Source of the DNA: JALNZF01 sp049793155
GTDB taxonomy: Bacteria; Nitrospirota; UBA9217
NCBI GenBank assembly: GCA_049793155.1
Contig: JBARBN010000009.1
Coordinates: 1 to 64,000, forward strand
Length of the DNA stretch: 64,000 nt
Direction: 5' to 3'
How positions within the stretch are numbered: position 1 is the stretch's first letter; the number at the start of each line of letters is the position of its first letter. A program made the position numbers and the translations under genes. Under the pieces are notes generated by a model that worked only from the letters and a program-made list of their open reading frames with translations, was not told where the DNA came from and did no database searches. Positions 9,765 to 18,542 of this stretch are shown one piece after another.

Positions 9765-11085
9765 CTGCTTCTTTGAACTGTCTTCCGCGGTCCTCAAAAT
9801 CCCTGAACATGTCAAAACTCGCGCACGCGGGCGACAGCAGCACGACGTCCCCCTGACGGGCGCGAACGGACGAGACCCGGACCGCCTCTTGCAGCGTCCG
9901 CGCGAACACGGTCTCCGTGGAGGCGCCGAGCGTCTTTGCCATCTTGTCCGCGGCCTTGCCGATCAGGACCAGAAGCTTGACCTTGTGCCTGAACAGATCA
10001 GTGAGCGGGCCGAAATCGCTTCCCTTGTCCAGGCCTCCGGCGATCAGGATCACGGGCCGGGTGAAACCCTCCACGGACTTGAGCACGGCGCCGACATTGG
10101 TGCCTTTCGAGTCATTGATATAGCTCACGCCGTCTTTTTCACGTACGAATTCGAGACGGTGCTCAAGGCCGGGAAACTCCCTCAGCACCGCTGCCACGGA
10201 TCGGACATCAGCCCCGGACAGGAGAGACAGCGCTGCTGCGGCAAGCGCGTTTTCGAGGTTATGCACGCCGCTGATCTTCAGTGCATCGACGGCAATGATG
10301 CGCCGTCCGTTGAACATGAGGTGTCCGTCAAGCACGCACGCGCCGGGGTTGAACCTGAGCTGCCTTGAAAAAGGAATGACCGTGGCGGCCGTGCGTCTGG
10401 CGTAGGACTTCACGAGAGGGTCATCGAAATTCAAGACCAGAAAATCGTCTTTTTGCTGGTTCATGAATATTCGCGCCTTGGTTTCTCCATACTCCTCAAT
10501 ATCGCGATACCGGTCAAGATGGTCCTGGGTCACGTTCAGGATGGCCGCGATCCGCGGCCTGAAGGTCTCGATGTCCTCAAGTTGAAAACTCGAAAGCTCT
10601 GCAACGATCCAGTCCATTCGGGAGAGATGCGAGATATCCCCGGTGAGCGCGGTCCCGATATTTCCCGCCACCAGAACGTTCTTCTTCGCTTTCGCGAGCA
10701 TCAGCCCCACGAGGGTCGTGACCGTGGACTTGCCGTTCGTGCCCGTGATGCCGATGTACGGCGCACCAGAGAGCAGCCATGCGAGTTCGAGCTCGCTGAT
10801 CACCTTGACGCCATGCCTCCGGGCCTGCAGGAGCGGGGTGATCTTAGGCACACCGGGACTGACTACGATGAGGTCGGTCTCGATGAAGATCCGGTCCGGA
10901 TGGCCGCCCGCCTCTATCGTGATGCCGCTGCCAAGCGATGTTCGCTGAGCGGTAAGCTGTTCAATCGGCTTCTTGTCCGTGACCGTCACGATCGCGCCGA
11001 GCGCATGGAGGGCCCTCGCAGCGGCCACCCCGCTCCGCGCCAGACCTACTACCGTGACCCTTTTGCCCTTGAAGTCGGGCTTCAC
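9751..11085 (-). CDS. murD: UDP-N-acetylmuramoyl-L-alanine--D-glutamate ligase MurD
   Basis: Adds D-Glu to UDP-MurNAc-L-Ala. The N-terminal RVTVVGLARSGVAAARAL, the ATP loop GITGTNGKSTVTTLV, the HLDRYRD motif and the C-terminal LLSPACASFDMFRDFEDRG are present. 444 residues. The start is GTG at 11085, with AGGAGG 4 nt upstream on the minus strand. The last few codons lie in an arm of the following repeat element. Between mraY and ftsW, the standard position. Confidence 0.97.
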   Translation of the reverse strand: MKPDFKGKRVTVVGLARSGVAAARALHALGAIVTVTDKKPIEQLTAQRTSLGSGITIEAGGHPDRIFIETDLIVVSPGVPKITPLLQARRHGVKVISELELAWLLSGAPYIGITGTNGKSTVTTLVGLMLAKAKKNVLVAGNIGTALTGDISHLSRMDWIVAELSSFQLEDIETFRPRIAAILNVTQDHLDRYRDIEEYGETKARIFMNQQKDDFLVLNFDDPLVKSYARRTAATVIPFSRQLRFNPGACVLDGHLMFNGRRIIAVDALKISGVHNLENALAAAALSLLSGADVRSVAAVLREFPGLEHRLEFVREKDGVSYINDSKGTNVGAVLKSVEGFTRPVILIAGGLDKGSDFGPLTDLFRHKVKLLVLIGKAADKMAKTLGASTETVFARTLQEAVRVSSVRARQGDVVLLSPACASFDMFRDFEDRGRQFKEAVMSL

Positions 11086-11098
11086 CGTACCTCCTGAT

Positions 11099-11226
11099 AG
11101 ATGCGAAGTTGAGAAGGTGGGATGTTAGGAAGTTATGAAAAATCGTCGGGAAAAACGCGTTGCTCTTGCGTTCTTATCATCCCCTCTTCCTCTCTTCTCA
11201 ACTTCCTGTCTTCATCGCAACTTCAA
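11099..11226. repeat. Inverted-repeat word element, family GAAGTTGAGAAG, between mraY and murD
   Basis: The left arm (about 11101-11138) contains gcgaagttgagaaggtggga and ggaagtt words. The right arm (about 11183-11226) has the reverse complement (ctcttctcaacttcctgtct) and runs into the last codons of mraY (SLKLR). Spacer about 45 bp. Confidence 0.78.
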
Positions 11227-12294
11227 CGACCCGATAGAGATCAGCGCCAGGATGATGCCGATGATCCAGAACCGCACGATGACCTTCGACTCCGGCCATC
11301 CGATCTGTTCAAAGTGATGATGAATGGGCGCCATCCTGAAGATGCGCTTGCCCGTCAGTTTGTATGACGCCACCTGCATGGCCACCGAGACCGTCTCCAT
11401 AACGAATATGCCGCCCACGACGATCAGAATGAGCTCGTGTTTGGTCACCACCGCAAGCGTGCCGAGCGCTCCGCCAAGCGAAAGAGATCCGACGTCGCCC
11501 ATGAACACTTCTGCCGGATGGGTGTTGTACCACAGGAACCCGAGGCTTGCGCCGACCATGGCGCCGCAAAAGATGACAAGCTCGCCGCTCCCGGAAATAT
11601 AGAGGATCTTCAGATAGTCGGCGATGATCTTGTTCCCACCCAGATAGACGATCACCGCGTTCGCCGTCGCTGCGATACCCACGAGACCGATGGCCAGACC
11701 ATCGAGGCCGTCGGTGAGGTTCACCGCGTTGGACGACCCCACCAGGACCACGGCGACAAAGGGGATGTAAAACCAGCCGAGGTCCAGTAAAAAACCTTTC
11801 ATGAACGGCACTGAAAGGTAGGTCGCCGTATGATCACCGGAAAATTTATAGAGAAATATCCCGACAGCGAGCGATGCCGCGATCTGAAGCCCGAATTTCT
11901 GATATGCCCGGAGACCGGTGGATCGCTTCTTCACCACCTTGAGGTAGTCGTCCCAGAACCCGATGCCGCCGAAGGCAAGCGTGGCGAAGAGCACCACCCA
12001 CACATACTTGTTCGTGAGGTCCGACCATAATAGGACGGAGCTCACGAGGGCGGCAATGATCAGCAGTCCGCCCATCGTGGGCGTGCCCTGCTTGCTGAGA
12101 TGGGTCTTGGGACCGTCGTCCCTGACCTGCTGACCCACCTTGAGCCGCCGAAGCCAGGTGATCATGGACGGAGCCAGCAGGAAACTTGCTATGAGCGCGG
12201 TCAGGACCGCACCCGCGCTCCGGAAGGTGATGTACCGAAAGACGTTAAAGCCGAAGAATGCATCCCGCAGTGGATACAAGAGATGATAGAGCAT
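11212..12294 (-). CDS. mraY: Phospho-N-acetylmuramoyl-pentapeptide transferase MraY
   Basis: Ten-span inner-membrane enzyme that attaches phospho-MurNAc-pentapeptide to undecaprenyl phosphate, giving lipid I. Conserved signatures are KQGTPTMGGLL near the N-terminus, FWDDYLKV, the nucleotide-binding NAVNLTDGLDGLA, and APIHHHFE near the C-terminus. 360 residues, full length. Its ATG overlaps the murF stop by one base (TAATG), so translation is coupled. The last residues come from a repeat arm. Confidence 0.97.
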   Translation of the reverse strand: MLYHLLYPLRDAFFGFNVFRYITFRSAGAVLTALIASFLLAPSMITWLRRLKVGQQVRDDGPKTHLSKQGTPTMGGLLIIAALVSSVLLWSDLTNKYVWVVLFATLAFGGIGFWDDYLKVVKKRSTGLRAYQKFGLQIAASLAVGIFLYKFSGDHTATYLSVPFMKGFLLDLGWFYIPFVAVVLVGSSNAVNLTDGLDGLAIGLVGIAATANAVIVYLGGNKIIADYLKILYISGSGELVIFCGAMVGASLGFLWYNTHPAEVFMGDVGSLSLGGALGTLAVVTKHELILIVVGGIFVMETVSVAMQVASYKLTGKRIFRMAPIHHHFEQIGWPESKVIVRFWIIGIILALISIGSLKLR

Positions 12295-13661
12295 TAAAAC
12301 GCCTCCAGGATCTTTTCCATCTTCATGCCGCGGGAGCCTTTGATCAATACCGCGTCACCGGGCCGGGACAGCTTTTTGAGAAGAACGGCGGCCTCGATCT
12401 GCGAAGCCGCCTCAAGCACCCGGTCCTTCGACATGCCCGCATCGATCGCCCCTTCACCCACGTGTTTCGCGAGCGGCCCCAGCGTTATCACCAGGTCCAC
12501 CCCGAGCCGGGCCGCGGTCGCACCTATCGTACGATGCGCCTCGACCGAGACCTTTCCCAGCTCGAGCATATCTCCAAGCACGGCAATTGCCCGTCCGCCG
12601 GATCTCAGCGAGCCAAGTGTTGCGAGCGCGGCGTCCATCGACGCGGGGTTCGCATTATAACAGTCGACAAGCACGGTCCTTCCCTGGACCTGCCTGAGCT
12701 CTGAACGAAGGGCGGCCGGCATAAAATCATCGAGGCCGTATTTTACGGCATCGATGGACATGCCCACCGCGAGCGCGGCCGCAGCGGCTGCCAGGGCGTT
12801 ATAGACATTGTGTTTTCCCACGGCCCGCAGCCGCACGTTCACCGTGGAACCGTCAGACCGGATCGTGAAGTCCGTGAAGTTCTGTTCCTGCCGGATGTCC
12901 GTTGCGCACACATCGGCCTTCTCCTCGATGCCGAAGGAAAGAACGCGTCCGCCGAACTTTTTTTTCAGCGTATCGAAGAAGCGGTCATCCGCATTCAGCA
13001 CTGCCATACCATCGGACTTCAAGTGGTTGAACAACTCTCCCTTTGCCTGCGCCACCAGGTCCATGCTCTTGAGAAACTCAAGATGGGCCGGACCAATGTT
13101 GGTGATCACCCCGACATCGGGGCCGATGAACCGGGCGAGCGTATCGATCTCCCCCAGCGCGCTCATTCCCATTTCCACTACTGCGGCCTTGTGGCCGGCA
13201 TTGAGCCTGAGAAGCGTGAGCGGCACTCCGATATGGTTGTTCAGGTTTCCCTCGTTCTTGAGCACCGGACCCAGTTGCTGCAGGATGCCGGCGAGCATCT
13301 CCTTCGTCGTGGTTTTGCCGTTCGATCCGGTGATGCCCACGACGGGAACAGCGAACGTCCTGCGATGGCTGTACGCCATTTCCTGCAGTGCTGTGAGCGT
13401 GTCTTCCACCGGCAGGATATTTTTCAGTCCGCCGAGAACGGAGAACTTGTCCTCAAGCACCGTCCGCTCGACCAGCGCACCCCAGGCCCCTCTTTTTATC
13501 ACCTCGGGAACAAAGTCGTGACCGTCGAAACGATCGCCTTTAATGGCAACGAAAAGCTCGCCCTCGCGAATGGTACGGGAGTCTATGGATACCCCTTTGA
13601 TCTCCACTCTTGCCATTTTCCCCACGATCTCCTTCAACAACTTTTTTTCAGATTCATCCAT
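12294..13661 (-). CDS. murF: UDP-N-acetylmuramoyl-tripeptide--D-alanyl-D-alanine ligase MurF
   Basis: Adds D-Ala-D-Ala to the UDP-MurNAc tripeptide. The N-terminal SIDSRTIREGELFVAIKGDRFDG, the ATP loop GITGSNGKTTTKEML, the GPAHLEFL segment and the C-terminal DCYNANPASM...LGDMLELG are typical. I start at the ATG at 13661 (455 residues). The frame extends to a TTG at 13688, but neither start has a convincing ribosome site. Only 45 bp separate it from murE. Its stop overlaps the mraY start. Confidence 0.95.
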   Translation of the reverse strand: MDESEKKLLKEIVGKMARVEIKGVSIDSRTIREGELFVAIKGDRFDGHDFVPEVIKRGAWGALVERTVLEDKFSVLGGLKNILPVEDTLTALQEMAYSHRRTFAVPVVGITGSNGKTTTKEMLAGILQQLGPVLKNEGNLNNHIGVPLTLLRLNAGHKAAVVEMGMSALGEIDTLARFIGPDVGVITNIGPAHLEFLKSMDLVAQAKGELFNHLKSDGMAVLNADDRFFDTLKKKFGGRVLSFGIEEKADVCATDIRQEQNFTDFTIRSDGSTVNVRLRAVGKHNVYNALAAAAAALAVGMSIDAVKYGLDDFMPAALRSELRQVQGRTVLVDCYNANPASMDAALATLGSLRSGGRAIAVLGDMLELGKVSVEAHRTIGATAARLGVDLVITLGPLAKHVGEGAIDAGMSKDRVLEAASQIEAAVLLKKLSRPGDAVLIKGSRGMKMEKILEAF

Positions 13662-13706
13662 GATTCGTGACGGCGCAGGCGGAAGCAAGCTCGCAGGAGC
13701 TCGTAT

Positions 13707-15263
13707 TCACGCCGACTTCCGGCTCCCGACCCCTGATTCCCGGCTCAGTCGTTTCCGTATTTCCTCCCGCGCGACCTCCCGATCGTCGAAGTGTATTTTC
13801 TTTTCCCCGACGAGCTGATAGTCTTCATGGCCCTTGCCGGCAAGGACGACCACATCTCCGGGCCCTGCCAGACCGACCGCAAGGGCAACGGCTTCAAGCC
13901 GGCCCGGTATAACCGCATACGGTTTTTTCCCGGGAACAACCTTTTGAGCAACATCCTGCGCCGACCTCTTTACGCCGCGTTCCGCGAGTCCTTGTTCAAT
14001 GTCGCGGATAATGCTCATGGGATCTTCGGTCCTCGGATTGTCGGAGGTGATGATCACAAAGTCGCTCCCCTTGATCGCCGCCGCTCCCATGAGGGGCCTT
14101 TTGGCCCTGTCCCGATCGCCGCCGCATCCGAAAACAGTGATGATCCGCCCGGCCGTAACCTCCCGCACCGACTCGAGGAGCCGGACGATTGCATCCTCGG
14201 TGTGTGCATAGTCCACGACGACGCCGAAGGGCTGGCCTTCATCCACCTTTTCCATGCGGCCGGGCACGGCCTTCATGCTTTTGAGTCCGCGAGCGATCGA
14301 GTCGGCACTTACGCCGAGAGCGGTGCCGATGCCGATCGCTGTAAGGATATTGTAAACATTATATCTGCCGACGAGCGGCGATTCGACAGGGATCGTTCCC
14401 GCCGGCGAAGCAGCGTCGAACATCAATCCGTTGATGCCATGACGGATCGCCCCTGCCGGGCGCACGTTCGCGAGCTCGGAAAAACCGGTGGTGATGACCC
14501 GGGCGCGGGTCTTCCTGACGATCTCGACCCCGCGCGCGTCGTCACTGTTGATGATCGCCCAGGCTTCCGGGGAGAGACCGGTGAAGAGCCGCAGCTTGGC
14601 TTGAAAATAGGCGTCCATGCCCTCGTGAAAATCCAGATGGTCCTGGGTAAGGTTCGTAAACCCCGCGACGGCAAACGCACAACCCTCGATCCTGTTGAGC
14701 GAAAGCGCGTGCGACGAGACCTCCATGACGCAGTGGCTCGCCCCGAACCTCACCATCTCCGACAGCAGCCGCTGCAGCTCGAGGGATTCGGGCGTGGTAT
14801 TCGGCGCGGGATACACCTTGTCGCCCACGCGGTAATCGATCGTGCCGATAAGCCCGGCAGTATGCCCCGCGGCCTCGATGATGGACTTGACCAGATACGA
14901 AGTCGTGGTCTTGCCGTTCGTCCCCGTGATGCCGATAAGCATCAGACGGCGGGATGGATGGCCGAAGAATTCATTCGCAAGGAGGGCAAGCGCTCTTCGC
15001 GAGTCATCCACGATGAGCAACGGAGTGCCTGCCGGGACCGGCGGCCCCTCCTGTCTTTCAGCAATAATTGCCGTTGCGCCCTGTTTTATCGCCTGCGAAA
15101 TAAACTGATGGCCGTCCGAGTGAAATCCTCGCACGGCCACGAACAGCGAGCCCGGTTTTACCTTCCGGGAATCATGGGCGATGTCCAGCACCTCTCGTTC
15201 ACGCCAGCCTGACGGAAGCGTCGTTCTGTATTCAAGCCCGGCCAGAAGGTCGCCGAGTTTCAT
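13707..15263 (-). CDS. murE: UDP-N-acetylmuramoyl-L-alanyl-D-glutamate--2,6-diaminopimelate ligase MurE
   Basis: Adds the third stem-peptide residue. The motif TSDNPRTEDP (the DNPR signature) marks meso-diaminopimelate specificity. Also present are the N-terminal AHDSRKVKPGSLFVAVRG, ATP loop GITGTNGKTTTSYLV, HLDFHEG and the C-terminal LAGKGHEDYQ. 518 residues. The final residues after REEIRKRL (SRESGVGSRKSA) are encoded by a repeat-like stretch and are probably a late addition. Its ATG overlaps the ftsI stop (ATGA). Confidence 0.97.
   Translation of the reverse strand: MKLGDLLAGLEYRTTLPSGWREREVLDIAHDSRKVKPGSLFVAVRGFHSDGHQFISQAIKQGATAIIAERQEGPPVPAGTPLLIVDDSRRALALLANEFFGHPSRRLMLIGITGTNGKTTTSYLVKSIIEAAGHTAGLIGTIDYRVGDKVYPAPNTTPESLELQRLLSEMVRFGASHCVMEVSSHALSLNRIEGCAFAVAGFTNLTQDHLDFHEGMDAYFQAKLRLFTGLSPEAWAIINSDDARGVEIVRKTRARVITTGFSELANVRPAGAIRHGINGLMFDAASPAGTIPVESPLVGRYNVYNILTAIGIGTALGVSADSIARGLKSMKAVPGRMEKVDEGQPFGVVVDYAHTEDAIVRLLESVREVTAGRIITVFGCGGDRDRAKRPLMGAAAIKGSDFVIITSDNPRTEDPMSIIRDIEQGLAERGVKRSAQDVAQKVVPGKKPYAVIPGRLEAVALAVGLAGPGDVVVLAGKGHEDYQLVGEKKIHFDDREVAREEIRKRLSRESGVGSRKSA
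13719..13748. repeat. Single repeat-word arm (GGAGTCAGGAGTC type) inside the 3' end of murE
   Basis: The plus strand reads ttccggctcccgacccctga followed by ttcccggctc. This is the same vocabulary as the arms at 19703-19775 and 35711-35780. No obvious second arm is nearby. It encodes the low-complexity MurE tail, so it looks like half of an element captured by the reading frame. Confidence 0.5.
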
Positions 15264-16960
15264 CTTCCCACCAGGAGCATCCTGCTTCCCACCTCGTCCG
15301 GGGCAACCTGAAGGTACGCAAGACTTTGTTCAGCCACCGCCTTGAACACCGGTCCGGCCACACTGCCGCCATAGTGGACGGTGCCTTCAGGGGTATCCAC
15401 CATCACCAGGATCACGAGCTTCGGGGAGTTGGCCGGAGTGAATCCCACGAAGGAGCTCACGTAATCCTTTTGCGAATACTTGCCGGTCCTTACGTCGATC
15501 TTTTGCGCAGTCCCCGTCTTGCCGGCGGCGGTGTATCCCGCGGGCCGCGCCTTCTGGCCAGTGCCGGTCTCAACGACCCTCTGAAGTATCTTGTTCATCT
15601 TGGCGCAGGTCTCCCCGGTGATCGCGCGGCCCATGGTCTGGGCCTGGAACTTTTTCCCTTCCCCCCCGGCGTCGACGATCTCCGATACGATGTAGGGCTT
15701 CATGAGCATTCCGCCGTTTGCGAGCGCGCAATAGGCCGATGCCACCTGCATCGGGGTCACCCCGATCTCCTGACCGATCGCGATGGAGCCGATGGATACA
15801 CCCGACCAGAGATGGTAATCCTTGAGCTGGCCGGAGATCTCTCCGGGGATGTCCACGCCCGTCCTCTTGCCGAAGCCGAAGGCGGAGATGTATTTCGCAA
15901 AGCGCTCCTTGCCAAGGCGCAGGGCCACCGTGATGGTCCCGACGTTGCTTGACTCAGCGATCACGTCCGTGAACGTCAGCACGCCATTTTCATGCGCGTC
16001 CCTGATCACCCGGTCGGCGAGCTGAATTTTGCCTGCCGAGCAGTCAATCGGCTCGAGCGGGTGCACGACCCGCTCTTCGAGCGCCGCTGCTGCGAGGACC
16101 GGCTTGAAGATTGAACCCGGCTCGAAGGCATCAGTCACCGCGCGGTTTCGCCATTCCGCCGGCTTCGAGCGCTGGGGCTCATTGGGATTGAACGCCTGTT
16201 TGCCGTTCAAACCCGAGCGTACGGAAAGGGCAAGCACCTCGCCGGTTTGCGGGTTCATGACAAGGCAAACGCCGCCTTTTGCGCGCGAACTCGCGAGCGC
16301 CGCATCAAGCTCCTTCTCCGCGATGTGCTGGATCACTTCGTCGATCGTGAGGATGATGTCGTGGCCCGGTTTCGGCAGCCGGTACTGGAACCCCGATCCG
16401 CCGGGGAAAACCGTCCTGCCCATGGCGTCCTTTTCGGCGAGCACCCAGCCGCTCACACCGCGGAGCGCCTTGTCATAGGTGAGCTCCAGTCCCTCGAGGC
16501 CCTCGTTGTCCACACCAAGAAATCCAAGCACCGGCCCGGCAAGGGCCTTTTTGGGATAAAATCGTTTTGCTTCAAGACGAAGACCGATTTCCTTGTTGCC
16601 GAGTTCCCTGATCTTTTCGGCCCTTCCCGGCTCCACCTTGCGGCTGAGCCAGACAAACTGCTTGTTTCCTGCAAGTCGCTGCTCAAGGCCCCGCCGGTCT
16701 TCCCGCAGAATCCGTGAAAGCTGCTGCGCAACCGCGCGGGGGTTGTCGATCCCTGAAGGCACCCCGTAGACCGAATCCACATCAAGGCTCACGGCAAGCT
16801 CCCTGCCCATGCGGTCGTAAATGGTGCCCCGCTTTGGATCGAGCTTCACGACGCGCTCCTGCTGCCGTTCGGCACGAACGGTAAGCGCCGCCCGCTGATA
16901 GACCTGGAGGTACACGAGCCTCAGTGCCACGAGTGCGAAGCCCATGACCATCAGCAGCAA
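15260..16960 (-). CDS. ftsI: Septal peptidoglycan transpeptidase FtsI (PBP3)
   Basis: Class B penicillin-binding protein that crosslinks septal peptidoglycan with FtsW. One membrane span (LLMVMGFALVALRLVYLQV), a dimerisation domain starting RGTIYDRMGRELAVS, then the transpeptidase with SIFK (catalytic Ser), SSN and KTGT boxes. No PASTA domain. The 5' end is uncertain. The listed start is TTG at 16960, but the frame stays open to a stop at 17027-17029 and encodes a plausible Arg-rich cytoplasmic tail (INRRGRVIAV) with no ATG or GTG. CTG at 17017 or ATT at 16990 are possible starts. Confidence 0.94.
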   Translation of the reverse strand: MLLMVMGFALVALRLVYLQVYQRAALTVRAERQQERVVKLDPKRGTIYDRMGRELAVSLDVDSVYGVPSGIDNPRAVAQQLSRILREDRRGLEQRLAGNKQFVWLSRKVEPGRAEKIRELGNKEIGLRLEAKRFYPKKALAGPVLGFLGVDNEGLEGLELTYDKALRGVSGWVLAEKDAMGRTVFPGGSGFQYRLPKPGHDIILTIDEVIQHIAEKELDAALASSRAKGGVCLVMNPQTGEVLALSVRSGLNGKQAFNPNEPQRSKPAEWRNRAVTDAFEPGSIFKPVLAAAALEERVVHPLEPIDCSAGKIQLADRVIRDAHENGVLTFTDVIAESSNVGTITVALRLGKERFAKYISAFGFGKRTGVDIPGEISGQLKDYHLWSGVSIGSIAIGQEIGVTPMQVASAYCALANGGMLMKPYIVSEIVDAGGEGKKFQAQTMGRAITGETCAKMNKILQRVVETGTGQKARPAGYTAAGKTGTAQKIDVRTGKYSQKDYVSSFVGFTPANSPKLVILVMVDTPEGTVHYGGSVAGPVFKAVAEQSLAYLQVAPDEVGSRMLLVGR

Positions 16961-17088
16961 TACCGCTATTACCCTACCCCGCCTGTTAATAGCTGCACGC
17001 TCCCCGAAATTGGTCAGCCGATGCTGTCAATTCCTTCACTCTACGTCATTCGGAAAAACAATACGCCCTTTTACGACGTTGTCAAAAT

Positions 17089-17430
17089 TCAGTTCCTGGA
17101 GTTTGTCGCATCTCTTTTTCTTTTCACGATCACGACGTTCTCCTTCGCCGGCCTGATCATGCCCAAGCGATTGATCGCGATCTCCTCGATACGAGCGGGA
17201 GATGACAGACTCGATGCCTCGATCAGAAGCGACCGGTTCGCACGCTCAAGCTCATGCTTCTCGCGCTCGAGGCCCTCGATCTGGTACCCGAGTTTGACGA
17301 TCTGCACCTTCCCGCCCACATAGAGGATCAGGCAGGAAATGACCAGGAGTGCGGCGAGAGCCCGGTGAAAACTTTCACGCTTGCTTCTCCCGAGTACAAT
17401 GGAACCGATGTCACCTGTTCGGGTTGTCAT
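17089..17430 (-). CDS. ftsL: Cell division protein FtsL
   Basis: Small bitopic divisome protein that forms a coiled coil with FtsB and activates FtsWI. The 113 residues from the ATG at 17430 show a short cytoplasmic end, one span (about ALAALLVISCLILYVGGKV), then a Glu/Lys-rich coiled coil (YQIEGLEREKHELERANRSL) and the typical end RIEEIAINRLGMIRPAKENVV. FtsL sequences are poorly conserved, so position (between rsmH and ftsI) and topology carry the call. The ribosome site is weak. Confidence 0.88.
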   Translation of the reverse strand: MTTRTGDIGSIVLGRSKRESFHRALAALLVISCLILYVGGKVQIVKLGYQIEGLEREKHELERANRSLLIEASSLSSPARIEEIAINRLGMIRPAKENVVIVKRKRDATNSRN

Positions 17431-17506
17431 GATGTCGCTATGCTCCAATTGGAAAATGAAGATTGGAAATTATATATTTTATGCATTGTTGCAACTCTTC
17501 ACAAAT

Positions 17507-18472
17507 TCACAGCTTCTCCGCAACTCTGAGTTTTGCGCTCCTTGACGCGGGGTTTGTTCTCACCTCTTCTTCCCCGGGCACAACCGGCCTGGGGGTAAGG
17601 ATCCTGAGGGCCGGTTTCCTGCCGCAGGCACAGACAGGCATCCGGGGCGGGCACACACACCCTTTTGCCTCCTTCACGAAGAGCTGCTTCACGATCCGGT
17701 CTTCGAGAGAGTGGAACGTTATCACGGCGACCCTTCCGCCGGGCTTCAGGACCTGAAGGATGCCGGACAGCCCTTCCCGGAGGGAGCCCAGTTCATCATT
17801 GACCGCGATCCTGAGCGCCTGAAACGTCAGCGTCGCAGGGTGAATGCGCCGGGGCGGATAAGGGGGGAATACGCTCGAAACGATCTCTGCCAGCTGAACC
17901 GTGCTCGTGATCGGCCCCCGGACCCTTGCTTTCTCGATAGCTCTCGCTATGGAGCCTGCCCTGTGGTCCTCCCCGTAGTCACGGATGATCTTCACAAGTT
18001 CTTCACGGGGGAGAGTATTCACCAGGTCGGCGGCGGTCTGTGGTCTGCTCGTGTCCATGCGCATATCGAGCGGACCGTCCAGCATGAAGCTGAAGCCGCG
18101 CTCCGGGGCCTTGAGGTGGAACCATGACATGCCAAGATCGAGCAGGACCCCGTCGACAGCCGTATGCCCGAGGTCGGAGAGGACCTCGGGCAGGTCACGG
18201 TAGTTCGCCTGCCTGATGATAACGCGTTCTCCGTAAGGCGCGAGGCTTTTACCGCACCGCGCCACCGCATCCGCATCATGGTCCATGCCGATCAGCACGC
18301 CGTCGGGCGCCGAGCGTTTCAGGATCTCTGCCGCATGCCCGCCGGCCCCAAGTGTCCCGTCGACATACAAACCGCCTGCCTTTGGCGCGAGCAGGTCAAC
18401 GGCCTCGTGGAGCAGGACCGGCACATGTTCCAATTGCGGATTTCGGATATCGGATTTCGGATTGGAATTCAT
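17507..18472 (-). CDS. rsmH: 16S rRNA (cytosine(1402)-N(4))-methyltransferase RsmH (MraW)
   Basis: SAM-dependent methyltransferase acting on C1402 in the ribosomal P site. Family features: HVPVLLHEAVDLL at the start, the SAM loop YVDGTLGAGGHAAEIL, LDLGMSW, and GGRVAVITFHSLEDRIVK near the C-terminus. 321 residues. RsmH proteins normally begin just before HVPVLL. Here the first residues (MNSNPKSDIRNPQLE) are encoded by an arm of the adjoining repeat element, so the true start may be downstream, for example the TTG codon of the final Leu. Confidence 0.96.
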   Translation of the reverse strand: MNSNPKSDIRNPQLEHVPVLLHEAVDLLAPKAGGLYVDGTLGAGGHAAEILKRSAPDGVLIGMDHDADAVARCGKSLAPYGERVIIRQANYRDLPEVLSDLGHTAVDGVLLDLGMSWFHLKAPERGFSFMLDGPLDMRMDTSRPQTAADLVNTLPREELVKIIRDYGEDHRAGSIARAIEKARVRGPITSTVQLAEIVSSVFPPYPPRRIHPATLTFQALRIAVNDELGSLREGLSGILQVLKPGGRVAVITFHSLEDRIVKQLFVKEAKGCVCPPRMPVCACGRKPALRILTPRPVVPGEEEVRTNPASRSAKLRVAEKL

Positions 18473-18539
18473 ACTTCAATCCTCAATAAACAATTCCACG
18501 CTTCACAATCCGCAATCTGCAATCCGAAATCTACAATGC
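18430..18539. repeat. Inverted-repeat word element, family GCGGATTTCGGATT, between the STAS gene and rsmH
   Basis: The left arm (18430-18466) has attgcggatttcggatatcg and further ggatttcggatt words. The right arm (about 18505-18535) is the reverse complement (cacaatccgcaatctgcaat). The same vocabulary as the ddl-ftsQ element about 14 kb away, so at least two copies of this word family sit in one operon. The left arm overlaps the start of rsmH. Confidence 0.8.
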
Positions 18540-18542
18540 TGC

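Noticed and set aside
13791..15212. 473-codon plus-strand frame antisense to murE
   Set aside because: MurE is fully conserved on the minus strand. This frame shows no family motif and no ribosome site.
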